Notes under the pieces: generated by a model
Database searches by the model: none
Told to the model about the DNA's origin: nothing
What the model saw: the letters and a program-made list of their open reading frames with translations, nothing else
Made by a program: the position numbers and the translations under genes
Source of the DNA: Chrysomallon squamiferum
Taxonomy: Eukaryota; Mollusca; Gastropoda; Neomphalida; Peltospiridae
Assembly: GCA_012295275.1 (NCBI GenBank)
Contig: CM022671.1
Coordinates: 15,176,956 to 15,240,955 of the forward strand
Reading direction: 5' to 3'
Length of the DNA: 64,000 nucleotides
Part shown: piece by piece, positions 9,597 to 21,739 of the stretch
How positions within the stretch are numbered: position 1 is the first letter of the stretch
Layout: every line of letters begins with the position of its first letter

Positions 9597-12500
9597 TATA
9601 ATAATCAGTTTATGGGTAAAGCTGAACTTATATCAGTGTTAAGAACGTTTGATTGGATGGTAGTAATGGTTAAGACAATGGGCCACTGTAATTAGTGAAG
9701 CTGCTTAATTAAATCTCCATAGACACCTTGCCATTGGCTTGGCCTGTGAGTTGTTTGTCACCTTGTGTCATTGTTCATTTTCAAAGTGACAGCTGAACTG
9801 ACAAGACAGTTTTACTACGTAGTCATTTTTTTTTTTTTAAATGTTAATTTTTTTAAAAATATGAAATCATTCATAACTGTAGGTTTTACTTTGCCATTAA
9901 TTACAATTAATTAAATTTTGTATTTTGCTAATAATCATACTTTTATATATTTTGTCCATAGGAATTCCAAAAAAATATATTTAATTCTATAAAGAACTAA
10001 ATATATTTTTTATATAAATTATAAAATTCAGAAAGATTGGCATATTATATTATTATTTTAGATCTTTTCTGTATTTTACTATTATTTTCATTTACTTCAA
10101 ATGGCATTTATTTATGTTTTTAGCCTTAATGCAGAAATAAAAAACAACTTCTAAACTGCTAAATGAAGAAATGACTGTTGAAAGGTTCTGGAAATACAGA
10201 TTTAAAACTTTTTATTATATTAAAATTCAACATATTTTTCAAACTGAACAGTGACATTATAAAATAAAATAAAATAAATGAATAATTACTGGGTAATTGA
10301 AAAAAGTCAGTAATATTTAAAAAAGGATTTGTACCATACAATTAATATTTTTTTAATATATTTTAAAGAAGATGGAAATAATGCTTAAAATTTATTTGTA
10401 TTTTAATTTTAGAATTATTTGTTGTAATTTCTTAACAAGCAGTTATATTTACAATAAGAATATTTTTCTTTTGCTAGTTATTTTATGGAGTGAAGACAAT
10501 CATTTGAAAACTGTCAGCAAAAAAGAATGCATGCATGCAGAGAATACAAGAAATGAAATGTAGAAGAAAAATGACATTATCAAAACTTGTGACTTGAGAT
10601 TCACTAATACATTTCTGTATGGTTCTGTAAGTGAACAAATATATTTTTTGTTACACCAGTAATTTTATAATATTAGTATTGTCACATTAGTTATGATATA
10701 GCAGCCTTACTTCTTGTTTACTATTCTTTAGAGACCTCAGAATCACATTTGAATTTCCTTAGATGAATATGTGGAGTCATGTTTTTAACTCTGTTCATGA
10801 TTTTCAATCTGGAAATCCTAAAAATATTTTTCCTATTTCGTTTTATTTTATTTTTTGACATGATGCATTCAGTTTATCATACATAAAGTTACATTTTTTC
10901 ACCAATCCACCAGTCACAAGAATATTTTTTGAAGTGGGTTTTCATTTTCCTTAATTTTACTACAATATAATAATAATTATTGATCTAATGGAAAACTGTC
11001 AGCTAATGTAAGCTGACAAGTTACTAAAAGTTATGTTTTAAATTTGTGCAAAATTTTCTTTTAAACAGTTAGTGCTTTTTTAAAAACCACTGTTAGTTTT
11101 ACTCAAGTAGAACTGTTCTGTTCATATTAATCAAAACTCGTGATTACAGTAAAATGTCCTAGCAGATCAGTAACAACTATTTATATCAAACAAGCAGACA
11201 CATGCACATACATGTGCAAAAAGAATATATATAAAAAAAAAAAAAATCCTTTTATTAAAATAATATAAAAAATTAAAAATATTAAATATAGTTTTTGACA
11301 TAAACTGCATTTATCTTAATTTAATTATCATAGTTGAAAAATACTATTTAAATATTATAGATCTTTTTAACTGGGTAATATTTAATTTATTTACGTTTTG
11401 GACTGCAGTGTTTGTCTTATATATAACAAACATGTAGAAAGTACAGTGGTATATTAATAATAACAACTCCCAATTTACAGAAACACAAATACAGGAATAA
11501 TATGAATTACAGTAGTTTTAAAATAATGGACTTCATAGCAATTGTCCATAACATTTGTTAATTACTGTTTTAAGGGTTCACATACTTGTTATAAATTTTG
11601 TTTTAATCGCAAATCTTTTAACATTTTATTTATTTTTATTATAGTTTTAAATCTATGATAATTTTTTAAATTATATGTTCAAATTAAAATTAAAAATACT
11701 TAAAATTTGTGCTGTTCCATATGGTAAACATTAGTACAAAAATACCTTTTCAGTTTTAACAGTTAATTCCTTTTTAAATTATTAACTTTGAATGATTCAA
11801 AAATAAAGATAATTTATTTTAAATTTATTTTCAAAAACATGAATGGATATTATTTATTTTTATATATTTAAAAAAAAAAAAAAAAAAAAAAATTCGATCA
11901 TTTTAATTTTAGCTTTATATCACCTGACTGTTCTTTGTGTATGCTCACACTGTTTTTTATCTGGAACTGTCAGTCTGACAAGTCATTGTGTCAGAATGCA
12001 GACTGATCTAAGGGTTCCTTGCCCTTGATGATAGCCAGTGGTTAGTCAGTTATTTGACATTTAGCTTAGGAACCTCTATTACAAGGTTTAATATTTTTGA
12101 TGGGTCTTGCATAGGAATGATTTTTTATTTAAACCCCATATTATTTTATCTAACTGACCCTAAATTTTTAGAAATGTTTTTATTGTAAAGTTTTAACCTG
12201 TATTATACACTGAATTACAACATGGTTGTATTTATTATTATTTAACTGTTTGCCATTAGATGACAAAAGCCTATTTCAGTGGACAAGATGTTTTGTAATT
12301 ATAAAAATGAACTTTTCCATGGATTTATACTTGGTAGTAGACACAGATGGGACAGACAGTTTCAGAATTTTATTTTATTTTATTTTATTTATTTTTCTAT
12401 AAACATTTTATTTATTAATTTAATTTTTCATCAGATATTTGCTTGTCTATTTTAAGTCTGTGTCCTGGGATTTTAGTAAAGTGCCCTTATTGTTTTCCCA

Positions 12501-12599
12501 GAACATAGTTTGAAATAGCTTGCTTAAGATCACCTAAATAATAATCCAAATTTATCTGCTGTAAATTGTTTAGCTTTCTTCTATAGAATTTTTGCCATC
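9597..12599. other. AT-rich intergenic DNA, nothing recognised
   Basis: Three kilobases of AT-rich sequence without a supportable gene. It holds a poly-A run at 11870-11892, small palindromes such as TGTCAGCT/AGCTGACA (about 10996-11018) and TGTCAGTCTGACA near 11967, and a TTTTA-rich run near 12370. Confidence 0.5.
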
Positions 12600-12835
12600 A
12601 TATTTACATGGCAGATTTGTAGAATAAATGAAGCTATCTTCATTTTTGTGTGACTCATTTGTAGAATATTCAAAATATCTTCATATATTTGTCTGACATG
12701 TTTGCAAAGTAATTCTGATATCTTCAAGTTTGTATGGCAGATTTGTGGAATGATTCAAGATGTCTTCTGCTTTTAGTGCAGATTTGTAGAATAATTCAGA
12801 AACCTTCATGTTTAAAGCAGATTTGTAGAACATTT
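12600..12835. repeat. 43-bp minisatellite, about 5-6 diverged copies
   Basis: The word GCAGATTTGTAGAATAATTC or a close variant recurs at about 12609, 12652, 12695, 12738, 12779 and 12819. Spacing is 43 bp for the first four units and 40-41 bp at the end. Each unit also carries a CTTCAT/CTTCAA block. Copies are strongly diverged. Confidence 0.8.
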
Positions 12836-13189
12836 TTTTAATCATAAATATTATAATATCACCTTGATTAAAGTAATAAAGTATCTGATGTGAGAGATAC
12901 CTACCATGTTTAATAATTTCTAGCACCAAACATCTGAAATAACCAGTTTAATCACTGCAAGACATGGCCATAGTCAAAAATAGGAATAACCAATTCAGTG
13001 GTGGATCCAGAAATAAAATAAGGGGGAGGGGTGGCAGTTTAAAGTGTCAAGCTTACCTCGCTCTGTGTCATTTTGGCCCATGTCAAATTCATCTTTGATT
13101 CATGTGGTCAAAAATGAAATTGTTGAACATCTGTAAACTCCACTTTGTAGTTTTCTTCAGCATTGGCAACACTTGGGCCTTGTCCTCCA

Positions 13190-15165
13190 CAGGGATACCC
13201 ATATTTATTGTTGTCAGACACAGACTATATGTCTGCTGTTGTTGTAGTGGTAAAACACTAGGGATACCCATATTTATTGTTGTCAGACATTGACTACATG
13301 TCTGTTGTTGTAGTGGTAAAACACAAGGGATGCCCTTATTTATTGCTGCCAGACACACACTACATGTCTGCTGTTGTTGTAGTGGTAAAACACTAGGGAT
13401 ACCCATATTTATTGTTGTCAGACATTGACTACATGTCTGCTGTTGTTGTAGTGGTAAAACACTAGTGATACCCCTATTTATTGTTGTCAGATATCACTAC
13501 ATGTCTGCTGTTATAGTGGTAAAACACTAGTGATACATCTAGTTGTTGTTGTCAGATATCAACAACATGTAAAACAAAACACTAGTGATACCCATATTTA
13601 TTGTTGTCAGACACTGACTTCATGTCTGTTGTAGTGGTAAAACACTAGGGATACCCATATTTATTGTTGTCAGACACACACTACATGTCTGCTGTTGTTG
13701 TAGTGGTAAAACACTAGGGATACCCATATTTATTGTTGTCAGACACACACTACATGTCTGCTGTTGTTGTAGTGGTAAAACACTAGGGATACCCTTATTT
13801 ATTGTTGTCAGACATTGTCTACATGTCTGCTGTTGTTGTAGTGTTAAAACACTAGGGATACCCTTATTTATTGTTGTCAGACATTGTCTACATGTTTGTT
13901 GTTGTTGTAGTGTTAAAACACTAGGGATACCCCTATTTATTGTTGTCAGACATTGTCTACATGTTTGTTGTTTTTGTAGTGTTAAAACACTAGGGATACC
14001 CTTATTTATTGTTGTTAGACATTGACTACATGTCTGCTGTTGTTGTAGTGGTAAAACACTAGGGATACCCATATTTATTGTTGTCAGACACACACTACAT
14101 GTCTGCTGTTGTTGTAGTGTTAAAACACTAGGGATACCCATATTTATTATTGTCACACATTGACTACATGTCTGCTGTTGTTGTAGTGGTAAAACACTAG
14201 GGATACACTTATTTATTGTTGTCAGACACACACTACATGTCTGCTGTTGTTGTAGTGGTAAAACACTAGGGATACCCTTATTTATTGTTGTCAGACATCA
14301 ACTACATGTCTGCTGTTGTTGTAGTGATAAAACACTAGGGATACCCTTATTTATTGTTGTCAGACATTGTCTACATGTTTGTTGTTGTTGTAGTTGTGAA
14401 ACACTAGGGATACCCTTATTTATTGTTGCAGACACACACTACATGTCTGCTGTTGTTGTAGTGGTAAAACACTAGGGATACAATTATTTATTGTTGTCAG
14501 ACATTGTCTACATGTCTGCTCTTTTTGTAGTGGTAAAACACTAGGGATACCCATATTTATTGTTGTCAGACATTGTCTACATGTCTGCTCTTTTTGTAGT
14601 GGTAAAACACTAGGGATACCCATATTTATTGTTGTCAGACATTGTCTACATGTCTGCTGTTGTTGTAGCAGTAAAACACTAGGGATACCCATATTTATTG
14701 TTGTCAGACATCAACTACATGTCTGCTGTTGTTATAGTGGTAAAACACTAGGGATACCCATATTTATTGTTGTCAGACATCAACTACATGTCTGCTGTTG
14801 TTGTAATGGTAAAACACTAGTGATACCCATATTTATTGTTGTCAGACATACACTACATGTCTGCTGTTGTTGTAGTGGTAAAACACTAGGGATACCCTTA
14901 TTTATTGTTGTCAGACATACACAACATGTCTGCTGTTGTTGTAGTGGTAAAACACTAGGGATACCCTTATTTATTGTTGTCAGACATACACTACATGTCT
15001 GCTGTTGTTGTAGTGGTAAAACACTAGGGATACCCTTATTTGTTGTTGTCAGACATTGACTACATGTCTGCTGTTGTTGTAGTGGTAAAACACTAGGGAT
15101 ACCCTTATTCATTGTTGTCAGACATTGACTACATGTCTGCTGTTGTTGTAGTGGTAAAACACTAG
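13190..15165. repeat. 69-bp minisatellite, about 29 copies
   Basis: Tandem units built of ACTAGGGATACCCATATTTA, then TTGTTGTCAGACA, a variable 7-base stretch, ATGTCTGCTGTTGTTGTAGT and GGTAAAAC. Most units are exactly 69 bp; a few around 13480-13620 are shorter. Because 69 is a multiple of 3, open frames persist for up to about 200 codons on the minus strand as a 23-residue repeat. Frame breaks at irregular units, the absence of any recognisable domain and the lack of flanking exons argue for non-coding DNA. Each unit contains a hairpin-forming CAGACAT...ATGTCTG. Confidence 0.95.
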
Positions 15166-15422
15166 AACCAGTTAATGACATAGAGTGGGGTTTATCTGTT
15201 TCCTTTTTTCTTTTTTTCTTCTCAATAATCTTTCTTTTCTTTTTTTGTTTTGTTCCCCCACATCACTCCATCTGTTTATCACTGGAACTCGGCAATGTAA
15301 TTTAATGACATTTTCTCAGTCATCTTTGAGCATTCGTGATCAGGTATTCCCCATGTAATACTTCAACCAACATTCCCAGGTCAAGAACACTGGGTGGGTA
15401 GGTCCCATCAGGTGAGCAGATG
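15166..15422. other. Short spacer with polypyrimidine tract
   Basis: Contains a T/C-rich tract (15196-15255) and otherwise unremarkable sequence between the 69-bp array and the exon-like island. Confidence 0.5.
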
Positions 15423-15627
15423 TCACATCACCAGTATCATCACCCAGACGTCCTTGTCACTGAAGGACCCACCCCACAAGTCATCATAATACAGTCCTGT
15501 GGCTGTGCACTTCTGCTCCTGGAACTTTGATGCAGGACTGCTGTGTTCCCTGATCTCATTGATGCACCCTTTGTAGATATATGTCATGGTTACAGACAAC
15601 TCTGATATCAGCATGTCAATCTGGTTG
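15423..15627 (-). other. Exon-like island, function unknown
   Basis: The minus strand is open for about 68 codons, with base composition clearly richer in GC than the surroundings. It starts after an acceptor-like AACAACCAG (plus-strand CTGGTTGTT at 15627-15635) and ends in TGA at 15423-15425. The peptide has Cys in YIYKGCINE and EQKCTATGLYYDDLWGG and looks compositionally natural. I cannot assign a family; a short Cys-rich secreted or Ly6-type C-terminus is one guess. It could be a terminal exon of a gene extending to higher coordinates, or a pseudogene remnant. Confidence 0.25.
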
Positions 15628-15654
15628 TTATTTGTGTATGGTTACTAATATGTA

Positions 15655-16325
15655 TGCCAGTGTTTGTATGTGTGCATGCGTATGTGTGTGAAATAATGTG
15701 TGTCAGTGTGTGTGTGTGTGTATGTGTGAAATAATGTGTCTGTGTGTGTTTGTGTGTGTGTGAAAAAAATGTGTGTCAGTGTATGTGTGTATTAATGTGT
15801 CAGTGTGTATATTAATGTGTCAGTGTATGTGTATATTAATGTGTCAGTGTGTGCATTAATGTGTCAGTGTGTGTATTAATGTGTCTGTGTGTCTATTAAT
15901 GTGTCAGTGTGTGGTAATGTGTCAGTGTGTTTGTGTATTAATGTGTGTCTGTGTATATGTGTATAAATTGTGTGTATGTATTAATGTGTGTGTATATATG
16001 TGTATAAATTGTGTGTATGTATTGTCAGTGTGTATGTGTATTGTATGTGTATGTATTAATGTCAGTGTGTATGTGTACTAACATGTGTATATGTGTTTTG
16101 TACTAATATGTGTGTTTGTGTATACTGATATATTTTTCAGTGTGTGTGATATTAATATGTATATCACTGAATGTGTTGACTAATATTTCTGCACTTGGTG
16201 TGTATATAAAATGTATGATAGTGTTTATGTACTGATATATAGCAGTGTGTGTGTGTATTAATGTGTGGCAGTGGCAATGTGTGTGTGTTACTAATACCTA
16301 TGCCAGTATTTGTATGTGTGTGTAT
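15655..16325. repeat. GT-rich low-complexity region
   Basis: About 670 bp dominated by TG dinucleotides, with a looser recurrent TGTGTCAGTGTGTATTAATG-like unit of about 20 bp at 15780-15960. The open frames it yields are artefacts. Confidence 0.9.
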
Positions 16326-16424
16326 ATTATGAGCATGGTTTTCTTCTGTATGAAAGTTTAATAAATTAACATAAAATTTCAGATGTTCAAAATAAATAAT
16401 TGGAATTAACAGAATTATACTATA

Positions 16425-16425
<1 letters not shown>

Positions 16426-16478
<53 letters not shown>

Positions 16479-16479
16479 T
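16426..16479. repeat. (ATT)n microsatellite
   Basis: About 18 uninterrupted ATT units. Confidence 0.95.
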
Positions 16480-16572
16480 ATACCATTAAACAATTTCACT
16501 TATTCCTTACTTTTTTTTTTATTCATATTTCTTTTTCTTGACTTTTTAAAAATGTTTGCTAAATATCTTTAT

Positions 16573-16730
16573 AACTTTTGATGTGATATACTAAGTGATC
16601 TCACATATTCTTGTTTTCCTTGCAAAATTCTTTTACTTCTTTTAATAAAGTGTCTTGTCCTACTGAATAAATCAGGCCAAACTGAACTGTTTAAAGCATT
16701 CATTAACAACATCTGTTGTTGTACACAGTC
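16573..16730 (+). repeat. 158-bp direct repeat, copy 1
   Basis: Starts ACTTTTGATGTGATATACTA and ends GTTGTTGTACACAG. A second copy at 18700-18858 in the same orientation shows a few percent substitutions and small indels. Just downstream, two related blocks beginning TGATGGTCTG(G/A)GCAGGA at about 16737 and 16960 form a further diverged tandem pair about 223 bp apart. Confidence 0.85.
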
Positions 16731-17430
16731 ATCTTTGATGGTCTGGGCAGGAATAATGAGTGACCAACATATATTGGAATGAAGTCATTGTTCCTGTAGG
16801 GCTGACAGATCAGAAGAGATTTAAAAGTTTTTACAAACATTTGTTTGATATTAAACTTGTATAACATCATATATTTCCTCATTTTCTAAAACCTTCAAAA
16901 TTACTTTTTTTTTTTTTTTTGGTCTAATTTTGACTAATATCACATTTTCCAACTCTGTGATGGTCTGAGCAGGAGCAGTGAATGATCAGAAAACTCTGGG
17001 TTGAAATCATTGTTCCTGTGGAGCAGACAGGTCATCACAGATATTTTTTTACCTCTTTCACTTGTTTTATTAGTAATCTAATGTGAAAGAAATAGTGATA
17101 CAGTGACAGATATCTCTATGATTGTCATTACATTGTTATGAGAATAGTTTCAAACTTCATTTGTATTATTCATTCTTATTATTTCATTTATCTTTAAAAA
17201 AATCTAGTTTAATTATAGTTGAAGTAAATAGTGACTCATTAGCTACTGGACTATAATCACTATTTCTTTCAACAGACTGATATTTATTAAACATAATTTA
17301 CTAATAGTACTAATAATCAGCACATCTCTATTGAGCACATTCTACTAACAACAAGTAAGAGCCAGAGTTTACATGTGTGATTCAGATTTCTGTAAACATG
17401 ACATTTCTGTACAATGGATGCACCATGATT
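16731..17430. other. Non-coding DNA with a diverged internal duplication
   Basis: No gene recognised. Blocks at 16737-16830 and 16960-17050 share TGATGGTCTG, GCAGGA, TCATTGTTCCTGT and a GCAGACAG-like word, i.e. an old tandem duplication. Confidence 0.5.
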
Positions 17431-17435
17431 TCTGG

Positions 17436-17697
17436 TAACGGTTGCAGGATGAATGCGCTCATGTCGGGGTTCCATGGGTGGGGTGCACATACTCAGGACT
17501 GGTGGTGGCTTGTGAGGTCGCTCCTTCAGTGGCAGGGATTTTCTGGGTGACGATGCTGCTGATGGGGCATCTGTCCACCTGGTGGGTCACTCCTGTCCAG
17601 TGTTCATGGACTGGGAATGTTACACATGGGGAATATCTCATCATGGATGGTCAACAGATGCTGGGAGTGTCATCAAGTTGCACTGTTGAATTTCAGT
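17436..17697 (+). other. GC-rich island, possible exon remnant of unknown strand
   Basis: About 260 bp near 50% GC inside AT-rich flanks. The plus strand is open for 84 codons from an acceptor-like TTGCAG to TGA at 17695-17697 and contains Cys and Trp at plausible densities. The minus strand is also open over 17459-17644. No family is recognised in either. It may be an exon, a transposon fragment or a chance GC island. It lies 1.8 kb from the island at 15423, which is open on the opposite strand. Confidence 0.2.
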
Positions 17698-17703
17698 GAT
17701 AAA

Positions 17704-17882
17704 CATGGAACACACACAGAAACATGCACACACACAGAAACATGCACACACACTCAGAAACATGCACATACACTCTCACACACACACATTCCACACACAC
17801 ACATTCCACATGCACATTCCACACATTGACATACATGTACATATAAACACAGCAGAGACAGACAGACAGACAGACAGACAAA
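17704..17882. repeat. CA-rich and (GACA)n microsatellites
   Basis: A 22-bp repeat (ACACACAGAAACATGCACAC) in about three copies, CA-rich DNA, then (AGAC)n at about 17858-17880. Confidence 0.9.
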
Positions 17883-18512
17883 ACAGAAAGAAAAAGAAAA
17901 GAAACATAGAAGAAAAAAAGAAACACTACCTCTGTTTGTTACAATGATTAAATTGGAAATAAATTTTGGTGCAGTCAATAATATTGTTTATGGTTTAAAT
18001 TTTATAATTTTTTTTTTATAAGCTTTAATATATTAAGGGGAAAACCATATACAATGTACATGTGACCATTTGGGCAAGAAAAGTTATTTAAAACATTTCT
18101 TCCAGGTAAAACAGTGTGAGTTTACACATTACATTTTAACTCAAACCTTATCAACTTTTGTTTCTTTAACTCAGGATTGAATATCTCAATTCCAACTGTA
18201 GAAAGGTTATATTGAATATACATAGAAAGGTATATTCTACATAGTTTTTTTTGAAATGATTTTTTAATATATATATTTGGCAAATGACGCAGGGCTAAAT
18301 ATATCAATTATTACTTGAAAAATGTATCCCAAATTTTATATTAGAGATCAGTTATATACTTTGTGAGAATAAAATGACAGGTGATTTATTTAAATTTTAT
18401 TATTATTATTTTAATGAGTTTATAACAGTATTCCTGCTTTTGTATGTATGTATATATAATTATTTTATATCACATTTTTACTTGGTTTTAAAAAATGTAT
18501 TTTATAAACAGT

Positions 18513-18551
<39 letters not shown>

Positions 18552-18699
18552 AAAATTATGTTGTAACAAGTAAAAGCCACAGCTGTTCAGTACAAAATGT
18601 TGATTTGTATAAAGTCACAATCAGCAAATTTCAACCTTTGTACTATTGTTTATTGCCTAATTGAAATTAATTAAAAAGATAAAAGAATTGAAAAAAAGG
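17883..18699. other. AT-rich DNA, nothing recognised
   Basis: Contains a poly-A run of about 29 at 18521-18549 and short TA-rich stretches. No coding signal seen. Confidence 0.5.
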
Positions 18700-18858
18700 A
18701 CTTTTGATGTGATATACTAAGTGATCTCACATATTCTAGTTTTCCTTGCAAATTTTTTTTTATTTCTTTTAATGAAGTGTTCTGTCTTACTGAATAAATC
18801 ATGCCAAACTGAACTGTTTAAAGCATTGCCATTAACAACATCTGTTGTTGTACACAGC
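18700..18858 (+). repeat. 158-bp direct repeat, copy 2
   Basis: Same orientation and nearly the same sequence as 16573-16730, about 2.13 kb away, with single substitutions, a longer T run and a 3-base insertion near the end. No target-site duplication or terminal repeats are evident, so it may be a dispersed element fragment or a remnant of segmental duplication. Confidence 0.85.
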
Positions 18859-19009
18859 CATGGCTCTGTATTCCTATGTCGCCTGTCAACTTAACAAGAA
18901 TGTCATCTTTTTCTAGTTAATCAGTACTGACAGTGGCATTAGCACTAATCAAAAAGTGTGACCATAAGAGGCATGTTCCCTTCACTATCACATATACAGT
19001 ATTTGGCAT

Positions 19010-19495
19010 CATTAGCCCAACTCTTTACTGTCTGGTGAAGGTTGGAAAGTGACTATGATAAACTCACTCCATCTCTTTATTATCACAGTTGCAGTATTTT
19101 GCATTGAAAAGAAAGTGTGACTATGACAAACATACTTAGCACTTTACTGTCAAAGTCACACTATCAGGCGAAGGTCAGAAAGGGTGGCTATGACACATCC
19201 AGTGCTTTACTGTCATAGTTGCACTGTCAGGCGAAAGTCAGAAAGGGTGGCTATGACACATCCAGTGCTTTACTGTCATAGTTGCACTGTCAGGCGAAGG
19301 TCAGAAAGGGTGACTATGACAGGCACACTCTAGCGCTCTGTCACAGTCGCACTGTCAGGCGAAGGTCAGAAAGGGTGACTATGACAGACACTCCAACACT
19401 CTGTCACAGTCGCACTGTCAGGTGAAGGTCAGAAAGGGTGACTATGACAACCGTATTTCAGGACTTCATTGTCACAGTCACACTGTCAATAGCTA
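19010..19495. repeat. About 65-bp minisatellite, about 7 copies
   Basis: Units read CACTGTCAGGCGAAGGTCAG, AAAGGGTGACTATGACA, a variable part, then CTGTCACAGTCG or TGTCATAGTTG. The core five copies (19150-19480) are well conserved; units decay on both sides, with traces back to about 18920. Each unit has an internal inverted repeat, CTATGACA...TGTCATAG. Confidence 0.9.
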
Positions 19496-19499
19496 AAAC

Positions 19500-19933
19500 T
19501 GTCAAGACTGCTCCCTTTTTTGTTAGTGTCACTGGCATTGGTTAAATTATATACAGACAACATTTATTATTATTTTAAAAAAATATTTTGATATATTGGG
19601 CGACATTTATAGAATATATTCAGTAATTTTTGTGAATGTTATGTCATTGTTAACTTATACCATATTTTTATTTGTGTTATTATAAATCTGTAAATATCAT
19701 TATTTTTTAACTCCTAATGTTTTTTTTTTTTTTTTTTGTTTTGTATATGATATTTTTATTGTTAGCATTTTGTTACAATGCTAAATTTATGGTGTTTTTT
19801 AAATCTTTAATCCAAAATTGATTAAATATATAGGTTTATATTGTTACTGTTAATCAATACTGTATATCTAAATATGTTTTTCAGTTTAATTTGTATTCAT
19901 TTTTTATTTTTAACTGACATTGGGTTTTTTGTT

Positions 19934-19966
<33 letters not shown>

Positions 19967-20640
19967 TGTCTGTATTTTTAAATAATACTTTTTAATGTAG
20001 CATTCTATTACAATGCTAAATTTATGTTTTAATTCCCTAATCTAAAATTGTTTATGTATATTTATATCTGACTTCTGTGAATATTTTAAACTGATGTTTC
20101 AATACTTACTATTATTTTAATTTTATTTTAAACTTGAATGACTGGCCATTGTTAGACATAAAATATTCTGTGTGCTGTTATTGCAGTGTGAAACAATAAA
20201 TATCTGAATAAAGGATATAAATGAATTTGTCATTTGTTTGTTTTATTTTATTTGTTTAATTTATTAGATTTCTAATTTTTGCATGTTACGTTTATTTACA
20301 ATTCTGTTAAGAGAATCATTGTGAAAAAGAGAATTTGATTAGTGAATGACAACAAATTTCCTGTGAAGAATTTAAATTACACAACACTGTCAATGACAAG
20401 GTTTACTTCATAATTTACAGTTTTACATATATTTATGAATACAATGTTGATATCCATATTACTTTTCATTCAAGATGAGTTTGAAATAAATATATTTTTT
20501 CTTATTTGGACTGGAATGTAATAAGAGATAATAAGTTTTATAATTTTTTCAGTGAATAATCATAAAACTTAAAACCCCCCCAAAAAAATAATTGGCAAAT
20601 ATTTATTTGATCAAATGGAAATCGTTAATTTGACGAAAGT
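19500..20640. other. Copy 1 of a diverged ~1.04-kb tandem duplication, AT-rich
   Basis: The block at 20160-20480 (GTGAAACAATAAATATCTGA, then AATTTGT(C/A)ATTTGTTTG, later AGTTTTACATATATTTAT) aligns with 21195-21505, about 1.04 kb downstream in the same orientation. Nested inside, GTTACAATGCTAAATTTATG at about 19775 recurs at about 20010. Long T runs sit at about 19720-19738 and 19935-19964. Confidence 0.65.
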
Positions 20641-20720
20641 GTGACCATGACAATCATGCTTTTCAACTCTTTTCTGATAATAATACTGACATTGGTTAGA
20701 AAATGTGCCCATGTCAGGCG
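20635..20720. repeat. Echo of the 65-bp minisatellite
   Basis: GTGTGACCATGACAATCATG and later GCCCATGTCAGGCGA resemble the edge units of the 19010-19495 array. This matches the second copy of the 1.04-kb duplication having carried part of the array with it. Confidence 0.5.
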
Positions 20721-21700
20721 AGTTTAATTATTTTGCTGTTGCATAGGTAATGAAAATTTGTGTGTTAAAGGTTTGTTTATTATTGTCATAAAGATTGTTA
20801 TTTGAAGAATTTTTTGTTGTTGTACTTGAAGTTGTTTAGTTTTGAAGAATATTAAGCACATTTATGTAATTTTACTTTTTAATTATTTAATTAAAGACTG
20901 ATTCATTAAACATGTTGTTATTACTTTTGCATTATTAATGCCTTGACACAAATAACTATAATTTATAATTTTTATCTATATTTTGAAACATAATTTCTAT
21001 TGTAAAGCAGTCTTTCTGCTGTTATGTTGATATTTTTCATATTTTAAATTTGTTTTACTAATTTTAGGATTATTATTGCTATTATTTATATTATTATTAT
21101 TTTTTTTTTTTTTTTTTTTTTTTTACTTATTTGAAATTGAGTAGATATTTGAATGTATTATTTTTAATATATGGCTATTTTTTATCACCTTGAAACCTGT
21201 ATATCATTCTGTGTGGTGTTACTCCATAGTGAAACAGTAGATGTCTGAATAAAATATACAACTGAATTTGTAATTTGTTTGTTTTACTTTATTTAATTAT
21301 TTGTTTAATTTGTAATTCTAACATATTATGTCTATTCTGTGTAAGAAAACCATGAATTTTGATGAAATATAAATAATCAGGAACATTTGATTAAGGTACT
21401 TTAACAATAAAATATTTGTGAAGGATTTAAAATGTTATAGCAGTATGAAAGACAAGCTTTACTTCAGAATTTTCAGTTTTACATATATTTATAAAAAACT
21501 GAAAGTATTAATACCCCAAATTAATCTTGGGACTGGGTATCATCCAAACTTGCAAGAAACACATTCATTGAAAATGAGTTTTGAAATGAAGATCTTCCTA
21601 TTTTGGATAGGAAGGTGATCAGAAACAAGTATTATCACTTTATCAGTGAAAATAAAACTTTGAAAAAAGCTTATGAAAAACATTATGTTAAAAGAAACTT
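20721..21700. other. Copy 2 of the ~1.04-kb duplication, AT-rich
   Basis: Counterpart of 19.6-20.6 kb with clear alignment over 21195-21505; a T run of about 24 at 21101-21124. The open frame at 21418-21618 is a chance frame within the duplicated AT-rich DNA. Confidence 0.6.
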
Positions 21701-21739
21701 TTAAGGCAAATGTCCTTGTCTATTTCCATCTGGAAGGAT

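Noticed and set aside
13620-14231. 203-codon minus-strand frame as a real repetitive protein.
   Set aside because: It lies wholly in the 69-bp minisatellite, breaks wherever a unit is not 69 bp, and has no flanking unique coding sequence. Kept only as a finding to test.
13190-15165. CRISPR array.
   Set aside because: The regular period has no unique spacers: the whole unit repeats, and the sequence is from an animal genome.
16164-16499. Poly-Asn protein on the minus strand.
   Set aside because: Translation of (ATT)n and GT-rich repeats.
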